From Collinsella sp. (GTDB lineage Bacteria; Actinomycetota; Coriobacteriia; Coriobacteriales; Coriobacteriaceae), in contig DXZO01000055.1 in the NCBI GenBank assembly GCA_019419625.1, positions 1 through 21,471 of the forward strand: a stretch of DNA of 21,471 bases, given 5' to 3'. Made by a program: the position numbers and the translations under genes. The notes under the pieces were generated by a model that was not told the DNA's origin, did not search any database, and saw nothing but the letters and a program-made list of their open reading frames with translations. Each line of letters begins with the position of its first letter. Positions within the stretch are counted from its first letter, which is position 1. Positions 15,037 through 21,471 of the stretch are shown one piece after another.

Positions 15037-16407
15037 ATGGACCAGCGTTCCGTACGCGATATTCTTGCCGGTAAAACCTACTTTATCCGCACCTTTGGCT
15101 GCCAGATGAATCAGCACGACTCCGAGCGTGTGAGCGGTCTGCTTGATTCGTATGGCTGCCTCATGGCGCTCGATCCCGCGCATGCCGATATCGTTGTCTT
15201 CATGACGTGCTGCGTGCGCGAGGCCGCCGATACTCGCCTGTACGGTCAGTGCAATTCCTGCAAAAGCCTGCCGCCTTCGCCTTCGGGCAAGCGCGTGGTT
15301 GCCGTTGGTGGCTGCATCGCGCAGCGCGATGGCGAGGGTCTGCTCACCAACGTCGATAACGTCAATGTCATCTTTGGCACGCATTCCATCGCGCATGTGG
15401 CCGAGCTCATTGCCGAGGCGTTCATTGATGGCAAGCGTCATATCCGTACCAATGAGCATGAGGATACGGATGCAATGAGCATGCCGTGGCATCGCGAGAC
15501 CCAGTATCACGCCTGGGTGCCCATCATGACGGGCTGCAATAATTTCTGCACCTATTGCATCGTGCCGTACGTGCGTGGTCGCGAAAAGAGCCGCCCCTTC
15601 GAGGAGATTGTCGACGAGGTGACCGGTTTGGTACGCCAGGGCGTGCGTGAGATTACGCTGTTGGGCCAAAACGTTAACTCATATGGTCGCGATCTGTTTG
15701 GCAAGCCGCGTTTTGCCGATCTGCTGCGTGCCGTGGGCGATACGGGCGTGGAGCGCATCTTCTTTACGTCTTCGCATCCCAAGGACCTGCTGCCCGAGAC
15801 CATCGACGCCATGGCCGAGACGCCTGCCGTTATGCCGCAGCTGCACTTGGCCGTCCAGTCCGGTTCGACGCGGATCCTCAAAGAGATGAATCGCCGTTAT
15901 ACACGCGAGGACTATCTGGGCCTTGTCGATCGCATTCGCAACCGCATGCCCGATATCGCGCTCTCGACCGACATTATCGTTGGCTTCCCGGGCGAGACTG
16001 AAGAAGACTTTGAGCAGACGCTCTCACTTGCCGAGACGGTCCGCTATGCTCAGGCCTATACCTTCATCTATTCCAAGCGCGCCGGTACCCCGGCCGCCGA
16101 GATTGACGATCCTACGCCGCATGAGGTTATTCTCGAGCGTTTCAACCGTCTGGTTAAGGTTATCGAGACCACGGCACACGAGTATAACCAGGGTGAGCTT
16201 CATACTGTGGTTCCGGCGCTCATTGAGGGAACGAGTAAAAAGAACGACGCGGTCCTGCTGGGCAAGAGTCCCAAGAATCAGACCGTGCATGCGCCTATCC
16301 CCGAGGGTTACAGCATCGATCAGCTTGTTGGCAAGATCGTTGATGTTGACGTTGACGTTGCCAAGACCTGGTATTTGTCCGGCTCCGTTGTGGGCGAGCC
16401 GCGCTAA
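15037..16407 (+). CDS. miaB: tRNA-2-methylthio-N6-dimethylallyladenosine synthase MiaB
   Basis: Radical-SAM methylthiotransferase that acts on N6-isopentenyl-A37 of tRNAs, the product of the neighbouring MiaA. It has 456 residues from this start. The N-terminal domain shows TFGCQMNQHDSERV and MTCCVREAAD with CGC-type ligands replaced by GGCIAQRDGE. The radical-SAM cluster is C167-x3-C171-x2-C174 in TGCNNFCTYCIVPYVRGRE. LGQNVNSYG and a C-terminal TRAM-like part confirm MiaB rather than RimO. I prefer ATG at 15037, since AGGA (15024-15027) is 9 nt away; the in-frame ATG at 15031 is only 3 nt from it. Its last base is the first base of miaA, so the two modification enzymes are translationally coupled. 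Confidence 0.95.
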   Translation: MDQRSVRDILAGKTYFIRTFGCQMNQHDSERVSGLLDSYGCLMALDPAHADIVVFMTCCVREAADTRLYGQCNSCKSLPPSPSGKRVVAVGGCIAQRDGEGLLTNVDNVNVIFGTHSIAHVAELIAEAFIDGKRHIRTNEHEDTDAMSMPWHRETQYHAWVPIMTGCNNFCTYCIVPYVRGREKSRPFEEIVDEVTGLVRQGVREITLLGQNVNSYGRDLFGKPRFADLLRAVGDTGVERIFFTSSHPKDLLPETIDAMAETPAVMPQLHLAVQSGSTRILKEMNRRYTREDYLGLVDRIRNRMPDIALSTDIIVGFPGETEEDFEQTLSLAETVRYAQAYTFIYSKRAGTPAAEIDDPTPHEVILERFNRLVKVIETTAHEYNQGELHTVVPALIEGTSKKNDAVLLGKSPKNQTVHAPIPEGYSIDQLVGKIVDVDVDVAKTWYLSGSVVGEPR

Positions 16408-17345
16408 TGGTTTCTCCCGGGTCAGGTCTTTCTGCCGTTGCGATCGTCGGTCCGACGGCGGTTGGTAAGAGTGATGTTGCCGACCGTTTGGCAGCTCGTC
16501 TTTCGTCCGAAGTGCTGTCGTGCGATGCGATGCAAATCTATCGCGGCATGGACATCGGTACCGCAAAGATGGCGCCCGATGAGTGCACGGCGCCGCTGCG
16601 TCTCGTCGACATTGTAGAGCCGGGTGTGGCATATTCTGCTGCGCTTTATCAGGCCGACGCTCGCGCGCATGTTGAACGTCTCCTTGGTTCGGGTTGCCTG
16701 CCGGTTTTTTGCGGAGGTACGGGGCTGTATCTCAAGGCCGCCCTCGATGAGATGGACTTTCCCTCGGGTGAACTTGAGGACGATCGTCGTGCGGGCTATC
16801 AGGAGCTTGCCGAGCGTATTGGCGAGAAAGAACTGCATGCCCTGCTTGCCGAGCGCGATCCAGAATCGGCTGCTGTTATTCATCCCCATAACGTGCGCCG
16901 TGTGATTCGTGCGCTCGAGATGCATGATGATGGCGTCTCCTATGCGCAGCAAAAGTCGCAGTTTAGTGTTCCGCACGAGCATTATCATGCCCTATGGTTT
17001 GGTCTGACGCGTAATCGCGAGGTGCTCTACGAGCGCATTAATCTGCGCGTCGATCTGATGTTTGAGCAGGGTCTTGTCGATGAGGTCCGCGGTCTTATGG
17101 CCCAGGGGCTGGGAGATGCCCTGACGTCGATGCAGGCAATTGGCTATAAAGAGATCATTGATGCTTTCAATGGCGTGATGAGCATGGATGAGGCTCGCGA
17201 ACTCATTAAGATGCGTTCGCGTCGTTATGCCAAGCGTCAGCTTTCGTGGTTTAAGCGCGATGACCGTATCGTGTGGTTTGATATGGATGAATGTACGATC
17301 GATGAGGTCGTTGAGGATATCCTGCATCGTATTGAGGCTGTCTAA
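16407..17345 (+). CDS. miaA: tRNA dimethylallyltransferase MiaA
   Basis: Transfers the dimethylallyl group to A37 of tRNAs that read UNN codons, making the substrate of MiaB. It has 312 residues, the usual length. The P-loop GPTAVGKS is at 15-22, followed by SCDAMQIYRGMDIGTAK, with the conserved Asp40. Further on are GGTGLYLKA, RVIRALE and the C-terminal RRYAKRQLSWFKRD that contacts tRNA. The ATG overlaps the miaB stop by one base (TAATG), and the same type of overlap links it to hflX, so miaB-miaA-hflX form one coupled block. Confidence 0.97.
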   Translation: MVSPGSGLSAVAIVGPTAVGKSDVADRLAARLSSEVLSCDAMQIYRGMDIGTAKMAPDECTAPLRLVDIVEPGVAYSAALYQADARAHVERLLGSGCLPVFCGGTGLYLKAALDEMDFPSGELEDDRRAGYQELAERIGEKELHALLAERDPESAAVIHPHNVRRVIRALEMHDDGVSYAQQKSQFSVPHEHYHALWFGLTRNREVLYERINLRVDLMFEQGLVDEVRGLMAQGLGDALTSMQAIGYKEIIDAFNGVMSMDEARELIKMRSRRYAKRQLSWFKRDDRIVWFDMDECTIDEVVEDILHRIEAV

Positions 17346-18634
17346 TGGCCCGTTTCCCCCTTGTTCCCACGGCACCCGAGCCCGAGCGTGCCATTTTAGT
17401 TGGTGTTGAGTGGCGCGACAATGCATGGCCGCTCGATCGCTCGCTTGACGAGCTGGAGCGTCTTGCCCACACAGCTGGTGCCCAGTGCGTGGCACGCTTG
17501 TCGCAGCGTTTGGTAAAGCCGTATCCTAAATCGTTTATCGGTTCCGGTAAGGTTGAAGAGCTGTGCGGCCTGGTGCGTCGCATGGATGCCGATGTCGTTA
17601 TTTTTGACGACGACCTGACCCCCTCGCAGCAATCCTATTTGGAGAAAGCCGTGGGCGAGCCGGTAAAGATTATCGATCGTACTGCACTGATCCTGGATAT
17701 CTTTGGCCTGCATGCTCAGACGCGTGAGGGACGCCTGCAGGTACAGCTGGCACAGCTTCAATACTTGTTGCCTCGCCTGCGTGGCATGTGGAGCCATCTC
17801 GCCAAGGAACAGACGCGCGGCGGCATCGGCTCACGCTTTGGTCAGGGCGAAAGTCAGCTCGAGGTCGACCGTCGCCTCATTCGTAATAAGATCGCTGCGC
17901 TTCGTCGTGAGCTCAAGCAGGTTGAACAGCGTCGCGATGTTCAATCCAAGAGCCGCATTGAGTCACCGGCGTTTCGCGTCGCGTTAGCCGGTTATACCAA
18001 TGCCGGTAAATCGACGTTGCTCAATCGTCTGACCGGCTCTACGGTACTTTCTCAGGACAAGCTGTTTGCTACGCTCGACCCGACGACGCGTTCGTATCGC
18101 CTGCCCGGCGGTCGCGGCATGACGATTACTGATACCGTCGGCTTTATTCAAAAGCTGCCGCATGGTCTGGTTGATGCCTTTAAATCAACGCTGTCCGAGG
18201 TTTTGGGTGCCGATCTAATTCTCAAAGTCGTAGATGCGTCTGACGAGGACTATGAGCGGCAGCTGGAGGCTGTTGACCGCGTGCTTGATGAGATCGGCGC
18301 CGGAGAGCGTTTAACGCTGACCGTATTCAATAAAATCGATCTTCTCGATAGCGTTGATCGATTGAGTTTCCGTCGTCGCTATCCAGAAGCCGTTCTGTTC
18401 TCGGCCCAAACGGGCGAGGGGCTCGACGATCTCGTCGATCGCATTGCTCGCGAGGCAGCTGCCACCGATGTGTTGCTCTCCGCTGATATCCCGTATCGCG
18501 AGGGCGCTCTCATCACGCTGGTGCATGAGCAGGGAACCCTTCTGCATGAGGAATATCTCGAGGACGGCGTTCGCATTGTGGCGAAGTTGCCGGCTCGTAT
18601 TGCACCGCGGCTCGAGCGTTATCGCACCGAGTAG
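17345..18634 (+). CDS. hflX: Ribosome-associated GTPase HflX
   Basis: GTPase that binds the large ribosomal subunit and splits or rescues stalled ribosomes under stress. It has 429 residues. The N-terminal HflX domain holds PKSFIGSGKVEEL and the linker QTREGRLQVQLAQLQYLLPRL. The GTPase core has G1 GYTNAGKST (216-224), G2 region FATLDPTTR, G3 DTVGF (263-267) and G4 NKID (329-332). It follows miaA with a one-base overlap, an order also known from other bacteria. Its 3' end overlaps the minus-strand acyltransferase-like gene by 16 bp, tail to tail. Confidence 0.96.
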   Translation: MARFPLVPTAPEPERAILVGVEWRDNAWPLDRSLDELERLAHTAGAQCVARLSQRLVKPYPKSFIGSGKVEELCGLVRRMDADVVIFDDDLTPSQQSYLEKAVGEPVKIIDRTALILDIFGLHAQTREGRLQVQLAQLQYLLPRLRGMWSHLAKEQTRGGIGSRFGQGESQLEVDRRLIRNKIAALRRELKQVEQRRDVQSKSRIESPAFRVALAGYTNAGKSTLLNRLTGSTVLSQDKLFATLDPTTRSYRLPGGRGMTITDTVGFIQKLPHGLVDAFKSTLSEVLGADLILKVVDASDEDYERQLEAVDRVLDEIGAGERLTLTVFNKIDLLDSVDRLSFRRRYPEAVLFSAQTGEGLDDLVDRIAREAAATDVLLSADIPYREGALITLVHEQGTLLHEEYLEDGVRIVAKLPARIAPRLERYRTE

Positions 18635-19323
18635 ACGAGCTCCAAAATGCCCAGAATGATGGGCTGATGCAGCAGATAAAAGGGGAGAGCGTGACGTCCA
18701 AGGCTGGCGAGCGCCGGCAGGGGGTTGGCGTAGGCCCAGCTAGGGACGGTCTTATCGATACTCTGCGCTATGTGTGCGGCGAAGTATCCTGCAAGATACA
18801 TAAAGATAAACGGGATGATGGGGTAGTAATCACCTGAGACAAACCCAGGGCTCGGAAATCCCAGCCACGCCAGGTAGGGGACAGGGTAGATCGTTTTGGG
18901 GATGCTCCAGGTGAGGGCGAACAACACAAGGCATAGGGGCATGCCCCATCTCGCCGTTATCTTCTTAAGGACGGGATCGGTCAACGCCACGATGCCGGTG
19001 CATGCGGCCATGCAGTAGATGATGCCAAAATTAACCGAATCGTCGACTGAGACAAGTGTTGTTGCCAACCAGACAACGAGTGCTGCTAAGGCATATTTGG
19101 CGGCACGTTTGATATTGTTGCGCGAAAGAGTGCACATCCAACCCGCGATAAACAAAAATACCCAGCTGATGCTGGCGCGCCAGACGTCTTGAAAGACAGT
19201 CTGGGTAAACCAAGGCATATCCCAGCCGTACAGGTAGGCAAGATCATAGCAAGCGTGAAAACCTGCCATAGAAATCATCGTAAACCCGCGGACGGTATCA
19301 AAGATGGTTATGCGTTTTTGCAT
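18619..19323 (-). CDS. Membrane acyltransferase-like protein (DUF1624/heparan-alpha-glucosaminide N-acetyltransferase type)
   Basis: Polytopic membrane protein of 234 residues with about seven or eight hydrophobic segments. The N-terminus shows the family pattern D9-x2-R12-G13 followed by H23-x3-D27 in FHACYDLAYLYGW, and the C-terminus has LGRHALPFYLLHQPIILGIL, typical of DUF1624-like acyltransferases. Such proteins are thought to move acyl groups across the membrane to a sugar or other acceptor; the substrate here is unknown. Its ATG shares a base with the lexA stop (TAATG on the minus strand), so it should be translated from the lexA message and rise with SOS induction. At its other end it overlaps hflX by 16 bp, leaving no room for a separate terminator. 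Confidence 0.8.
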   Translation of the reverse strand: MQKRITIFDTVRGFTMISMAGFHACYDLAYLYGWDMPWFTQTVFQDVWRASISWVFLFIAGWMCTLSRNNIKRAAKYALAALVVWLATTLVSVDDSVNFGIIYCMAACTGIVALTDPVLKKITARWGMPLCLVLFALTWSIPKTIYPVPYLAWLGFPSPGFVSGDYYPIIPFIFMYLAGYFAAHIAQSIDKTVPSWAYANPLPALASLGRHALPFYLLHQPIILGILELVYSVR

Positions 19324-19967
19324 TACGAGAACCGGCGCATCAAGCCGACGACTTTGCCCAGGATAACGGGATTCGTTGCATAGATAGGCTCCATGGTGTC
19401 ATTCTCAGGCTGCAGGCGTACGCGTCCCTGCTCCTTGTAGAACGTCTTGACGGTCGCTGAACCATCGATCATAGCCACGACAATTTCGCCGTTCATGGCA
19501 TTCTTTTGTTCACGGACGATGATGTAATCGCCATTGAAGATGCCGACATTGATCATTGAGCTCCCATGCACCTCAAGGATAAAGGAACCCTGATCAGTCG
19601 CGATTTCGGTCGGGATAGTAAACGTGTCTTCGATATTCTGCTCGGCCAGAATGGGGATCCCAGCCGCGACGCGACCAACGAGCGGTAGCGAGACCGTTCC
19701 GCGAGGTGCGGTGGGCTCGTCAGATTTAGAAATTGAGACAGAGGAACCGTCCTCGTTAAAGAGTTCCAGGGCGCGCGGTTTGGTGGCATCGCGCTTGAGT
19801 AGCCCGCGCGCCTCCAGGGCAGAGAGATGGGCGTGCACGGTGCTGGGGGAGGAAAGGCCCACGGCAGAAGCCATCTCGCGCACGCTGGGCGGATAACCCT
19901 TCTCCTGCTGATATTCCTTGATGAAGTCGTAAATTTGCTGCTGACGCTTGGTAATTTTGCGAGCCAT
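19323..19967 (-). CDS. lexA: SOS transcriptional repressor LexA
   Basis: Self-cleaving repressor of the DNA-damage response. It has 214 residues from the chosen start. The N-terminal winged helix (about 1-70) contains GYPPSVREMASAVGLSSPST. The cleavage site is A102-G103 in GRVAAGIP. The catalytic dyad is S137 (in GSSM) and K174 (in ATVKTF). I chose ATG at 19967 because the protein then begins MARKITKRQQQIYDF as in other LexA proteins, and GAGAGGA precedes it at proper spacing. The reading frame is open up to 20072, but those codons run through the operators. Three SOS boxes lie 24-93 bp upstream, so it is autoregulated. I see no clear -35/-10 pair for this strand. Confidence 0.96.
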   Translation of the reverse strand: MARKITKRQQQIYDFIKEYQQEKGYPPSVREMASAVGLSSPSTVHAHLSALEARGLLKRDATKPRALELFNEDGSSVSISKSDEPTAPRGTVSLPLVGRVAAGIPILAEQNIEDTFTIPTEIATDQGSFILEVHGSSMINVGIFNGDYIIVREQKNAMNGEIVVAMIDGSATVKTFYKEQGRVRLQPENDTMEPIYATNPVILGKVVGLMRRFS

Positions 19968-19990
19968 CAGGGCATCCTCTCTACCCATGT

Positions 19991-20004
19991 CAAACAAATG
20001 TTCG
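19991..20004. promoter_or_regulatory. SOS box 1, lexA-proximal
   Basis: CAAACAAATGTTCG fits CGAAC-N4-GTTCG with one arm base changed (CAAAC). It lies 24 bp before the lexA start codon. Confidence 0.65.
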
Positions 20005-20012
20005 AATTTTGC

Positions 20013-20040
20013 TTGACAGGAACAACTGTTCGAAGATAAT
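20013..20040 (+). promoter_or_regulatory. Promoter of the LysM division-inhibitor-like gene
   Basis: TTGACA (20013-20018) and GATAAT (20035-20040) with 16 bp between them form a near-consensus promoter pointing right. SOS box 2 sits exactly in the spacer and box 3 would fall at the transcription start, so the promoter should be tightly shut by LexA. Confidence 0.78.
20019..20032. promoter_or_regulatory. SOS box 2, in the LysM gene promoter spacer
   Basis: GGAACAACTGTTCG fits the GAAC-N4-GTTC core exactly, with one outer base different. It starts 28 bp after box 1. Confidence 0.82.
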
Positions 20041-20046
20041 AATAAC

Positions 20047-20060
20047 CGAACATTCGTTCT
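20047..20060. promoter_or_regulatory. SOS box 3, near the LysM gene transcription start
   Basis: CGAACATTCGTTCT fits the GAAC-N4-GTTC core exactly, with one outer base different. It starts 28 bp after box 2. Confidence 0.82.
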
Positions 20061-20085
20061 CGCGCTAGACATTTTTGTCCGCGCG
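20061..20085 (+). other. Leader hairpin before the LysM gene
   Basis: CGCGC (20061-20065) pairs with GCGCG (20081-20085) and GACA (20068-20071) with TGTC (20076-20079) around a TTTT loop, with a small internal asymmetry. It lies just after the expected transcription start and before the ribosome-binding site. Confidence 0.4.
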
Positions 20086-20127
20086 GCTTGATAAAACTGT
20101 TCTCAGCAAAACACGCGAGAGGAGAAC

Positions 20128-20580
20128 ATGATGAACGTAACGAATATGGTCCAGGGAAACCTCGCCCTTAAGCTCGAGACGCCTGCAGAACCCACTTTTA
20201 CGGTTGTTCAGGGTGGCCGCTCCGGCTTTCAGCCTTTGACCGTAAAGCCTGTGCGCAATCAGCAGGCTGTAGTCGCGCCAGCCCGCGTTGCCCTGAAGGT
20301 TCCGACGATTGTCGCCGTCGCCGTTGCGCTTACGCTCTTCTTTGTCCTCGCTACTTCGGTCTTTAGCGCTCGTCATGCCGCGTATGCCGAGTCCGTTTCC
20401 AACATTACTTACGAGACCATTCGCGTTCAGACTGGCGATTCTCTTTGGTCGCTTGCCGAGGAATATCCAATCGAAGGCCTTTCCACGCAAGAGACTTCCG
20501 ACATGATCCGTAACGTCAATCATCTGGAGCATGGTTCGCTCGCCGCTGGTGCGCATCTTAAGGTTCCTGCTCGTTCGTAA
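20128..20580 (+). CDS. LysM-domain membrane protein, probable SOS-induced cell-division inhibitor
   Basis: Bitopic membrane protein of 150 residues: a cytoplasmic part of about 57 residues, one span at 58-80 (KVPTIVAVAVALTLFFVLAT), and an outside LysM domain at about 95-147 (IRVQTGDSLWSLAEEYP to HLKVPARS). Divergent from lexA, preceded by SOS boxes and followed by nrdR, it fills the slot of YneA (Bacillus), DivS (Corynebacterium) and ChiZ (Mycobacterium), which delay division after DNA damage. That role is inferred from context and domain layout, not from sequence identity. AGGAG (20120-20124) is 3 nt before the first ATG and 6 nt before the second (20131), so the true start may be 20131. The cytoplasmic part is much longer than in YneA. 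Confidence 0.82.
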   Translation: MMNVTNMVQGNLALKLETPAEPTFTVVQGGRSGFQPLTVKPVRNQQAVVAPARVALKVPTIVAVAVALTLFFVLATSVFSARHAAYAESVSNITYETIRVQTGDSLWSLAEEYPIEGLSTQETSDMIRNVNHLEHGSLAAGAHLKVPARS

Positions 20581-20593
20581 TCATTATCGCGCT

Positions 20594-20637
20594 GCGCATG
20601 GTACCCTTGTTATCGTTTAAGAGGAGGTACCATGCGC
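20594..20637 (+). promoter_or_regulatory. 12-bp inverted repeat burying the nrdR start codon
   Basis: GCGCATGGTACC (20594-20605) and GGTACCATGCGC (20626-20637) are perfect reverse complements with a 20-nt loop. The loop ends in AAGAGGA, so part of the ribosome-binding site GAGGAGG and the whole start codon lie in or next to the right arm. As RNA it would restrain translation of nrdR; as DNA it could be a dyad operator. It does not resemble the known NrdR box. Confidence 0.7.
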
Positions 20638-21075
20638 TGTCCCAAATGCGGCAAGGCACATACCCGCGTCGTTGATTCCCGTATGCAGGAGTCAAATAAC
20701 ACCATTAAGCGCCGTCGCGAATGTTGCTCGTGTAACTACCGCTTTACAACGTTTGAGCGATGCGAGGACCCTATCGAGGTCATTAAGTCAGATGGAACCA
20801 AGCAGCGGTTCGATCGCAATAAGCTTCTTGTCGGCTTGATGCGCGCCACCATCAAGCGCGATATCGACACTAAGAAGCTCAATGAGATTATCGATGACAT
20901 CGAGGTCGAGCTTCGCTCTCGCACACTGACGGCCGTCACGTCCCATGAGTTGGGTGACATGGTGCTCAAGCGCTTGGCTAAGATCGACAAGGTGGCGTAC
21001 ATCCGTTTTGCCTCGGTCTACCGTGATTTCAAAGACGTCGATGAGTTTCTGCAAGAGCTCGACAAGCTAAGGTGA
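20632..21075 (+). CDS. nrdR: Transcriptional repressor NrdR
   Basis: Zinc-ribbon/ATP-cone repressor of ribonucleotide reductase genes, which senses ATP and dATP. It has 147 residues, the usual length. The zinc ribbon has C3, C6, C31 and C34 ([17 protein letters not shown], then [13 protein letters not shown]). The ATP-cone follows from about residue 47 ([20 protein letters not shown]). [17 protein letters not shown] near the C-terminus is a family signature. The ATG follows GAGGAGG at 20621-20627 by 4 nt. It lies 51 nt after the LysM gene, so it may also be reached by SOS-induced transcription, and 4 nt before dut. Confidence 0.97.
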   Translation: MRCPKCGKAHTRVVDSRMQESNNTIKRRRECCSCNYRFTTFERCEDPIEVIKSDGTKQRFDRNKLLVGLMRATIKRDIDTKKLNEIIDDIEVELRSRTLTAVTSHELGDMVLKRLAKIDKVAYIRFASVYRDFKDVDEFLQELDKLR

Positions 21076-21079
21076 TTCC

Positions 21080-21471
21080 ATGTCCAACATTTCCGTCAAC
21101 ATAAAGCGTCTCGACCCCACCGTCGAGCTTCCCAAATACGCCCATCCCACCGATGCCGGCTTGGATTTACGCTCCAACGAGGACTGCGTCCTGAAGCCCT
21201 TCGAACGCCGTCTGGTCTCTACGGGGCTGGCCATCGCCCTGCCCGATGGCTACGCCGGCTTCGTCCAGCCCCGCAGCGGCTTGGCCATCAAGCAGGGCCT
21301 GTCTATAGTCAACACGCCGGGCCTCATTGATGCTCACTATCGAGGTGAGCTTAAGGTTATCCTTATCAACTTGGATCCCTCCAACGACATCCAAATCAAC
21401 AAAGGCGACCGCATAGCCCAACTCGTCATCCAAGAAGTCCCCACGGTCAATCTCATAGAAGTAGAAGAACT
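21080..21471 (+). CDS. dut: Deoxyuridine 5'-triphosphate nucleotidohydrolase, 3' end outside window
   Basis: Hydrolyses dUTP to dUMP, keeping uracil out of DNA and feeding thymidylate synthesis. The 130 codons seen carry four of the five trimeric dUTPase motifs: motif 1 DAGLDLRS (25-32), motif 2 [11 protein letters not shown] (64-74), motif 3 [11 protein letters not shown] with the expected catalytic Asp84, and motif 4 GDRIAQLVI (109-117). His86 stands where Asp or Gly is more common, next to but not at the catalytic residue. The glycine-rich motif 5 should lie just past the window. AAGGTGA at 21069-21075, overlapping the nrdR stop, serves as ribosome-binding site. Close linkage to nrdR suggests joint control of nucleotide pools. 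Confidence 0.95.
   Translation, partial: MSNISVNIKRLDPTVELPKYAHPTDAGLDLRSNEDCVLKPFERRLVSTGLAIALPDGYAGFVQPRSGLAIKQGLSIVNTPGLIDAHYRGELKVILINLDPSNDIQINKGDRIAQLVIQEVPTVNLIEVEE

Noticed and set aside
19968..20072. Extended N-terminus of LexA
   Set aside because: The extra 35 residues would be encoded by the SOS boxes and promoter; the family N-terminus begins at 19967.
20598..20675. Overlapping upstream reading frame before nrdR starting in the left arm of the inverted repeat
   Set aside because: About 25 codons with no ribosome-binding site in front of it; considered a by-product of the dyad.

Overview
This window looks like a chromosomal housekeeping segment of a high-GC Gram-positive of class Coriobacteriia, most like Collinsella or a close relative. 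This is inferred from the gene order, the G/C-rich third codon positions, the AAAGGA/GGAGG ribosome-binding sites and the GAAC-N4-GTTC SOS boxes; no rRNA or marker comparison was possible. There is no phage, insertion sequence, CRISPR array or tRNA/rRNA gene. Eighteen protein genes are supported (the last cut by the window edge), fifteen or sixteen of them with confident family assignments.

Layout. 1-541 is a long gene-free leader built of nested inverted repeats. 542-9594 is a tightly packed rightward run: rnj (RNase J), ftsK, a rodZ-like gene, yajQ, rimO, pgsA and a stand-alone cinA C-terminal domain. Many junctions overlap by 1 nt or are under 30 nt. 9595-9851 carries a terminator-like hairpin, four TTTGG words phased at 11 bp, and a near-consensus promoter with an SOS box in its spacer that drives recA-recX. 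A second promoter and leader hairpin precede rny (RNase Y), followed by an unnamed GHKL-type ATPase, a spoVS homologue, miaB, miaA and hflX. On the minus strand, lexA overlaps by 1 nt a membrane acyltransferase-like gene that runs tail to tail into hflX. Divergent from lexA is a LysM membrane protein that fits the SOS division inhibitor slot (YneA/DivS/ChiZ type), followed by nrdR and the start of dut.

How the genes work together. Three themes mix: RNA turnover and tRNA/ribosome modification (rnj, rny, rimO, miaB, miaA, hflX); chromosome segregation, envelope and division (ftsK, rodZ-like, pgsA, LysM protein); and DNA damage plus nucleotide supply (recA, recX, lexA, LysM protein, nrdR, dut). 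The SOS circuit can be read directly from the DNA: one box in the recA promoter, and three boxes at exact 28-bp intervals between lexA and the LysM gene.

Most worth a second look: the leader repeat family whose hairpin stems differ by compensatory changes; the triple 28-bp-spaced SOS operator; the acyltransferase coupled to lexA; the perfect 12-bp inverted repeat that buries the nrdR start codon; the GHKL ATPase between rny and spoVS; and a 12-residue motif duplicated in the FtsK linker despite synonymous divergence.
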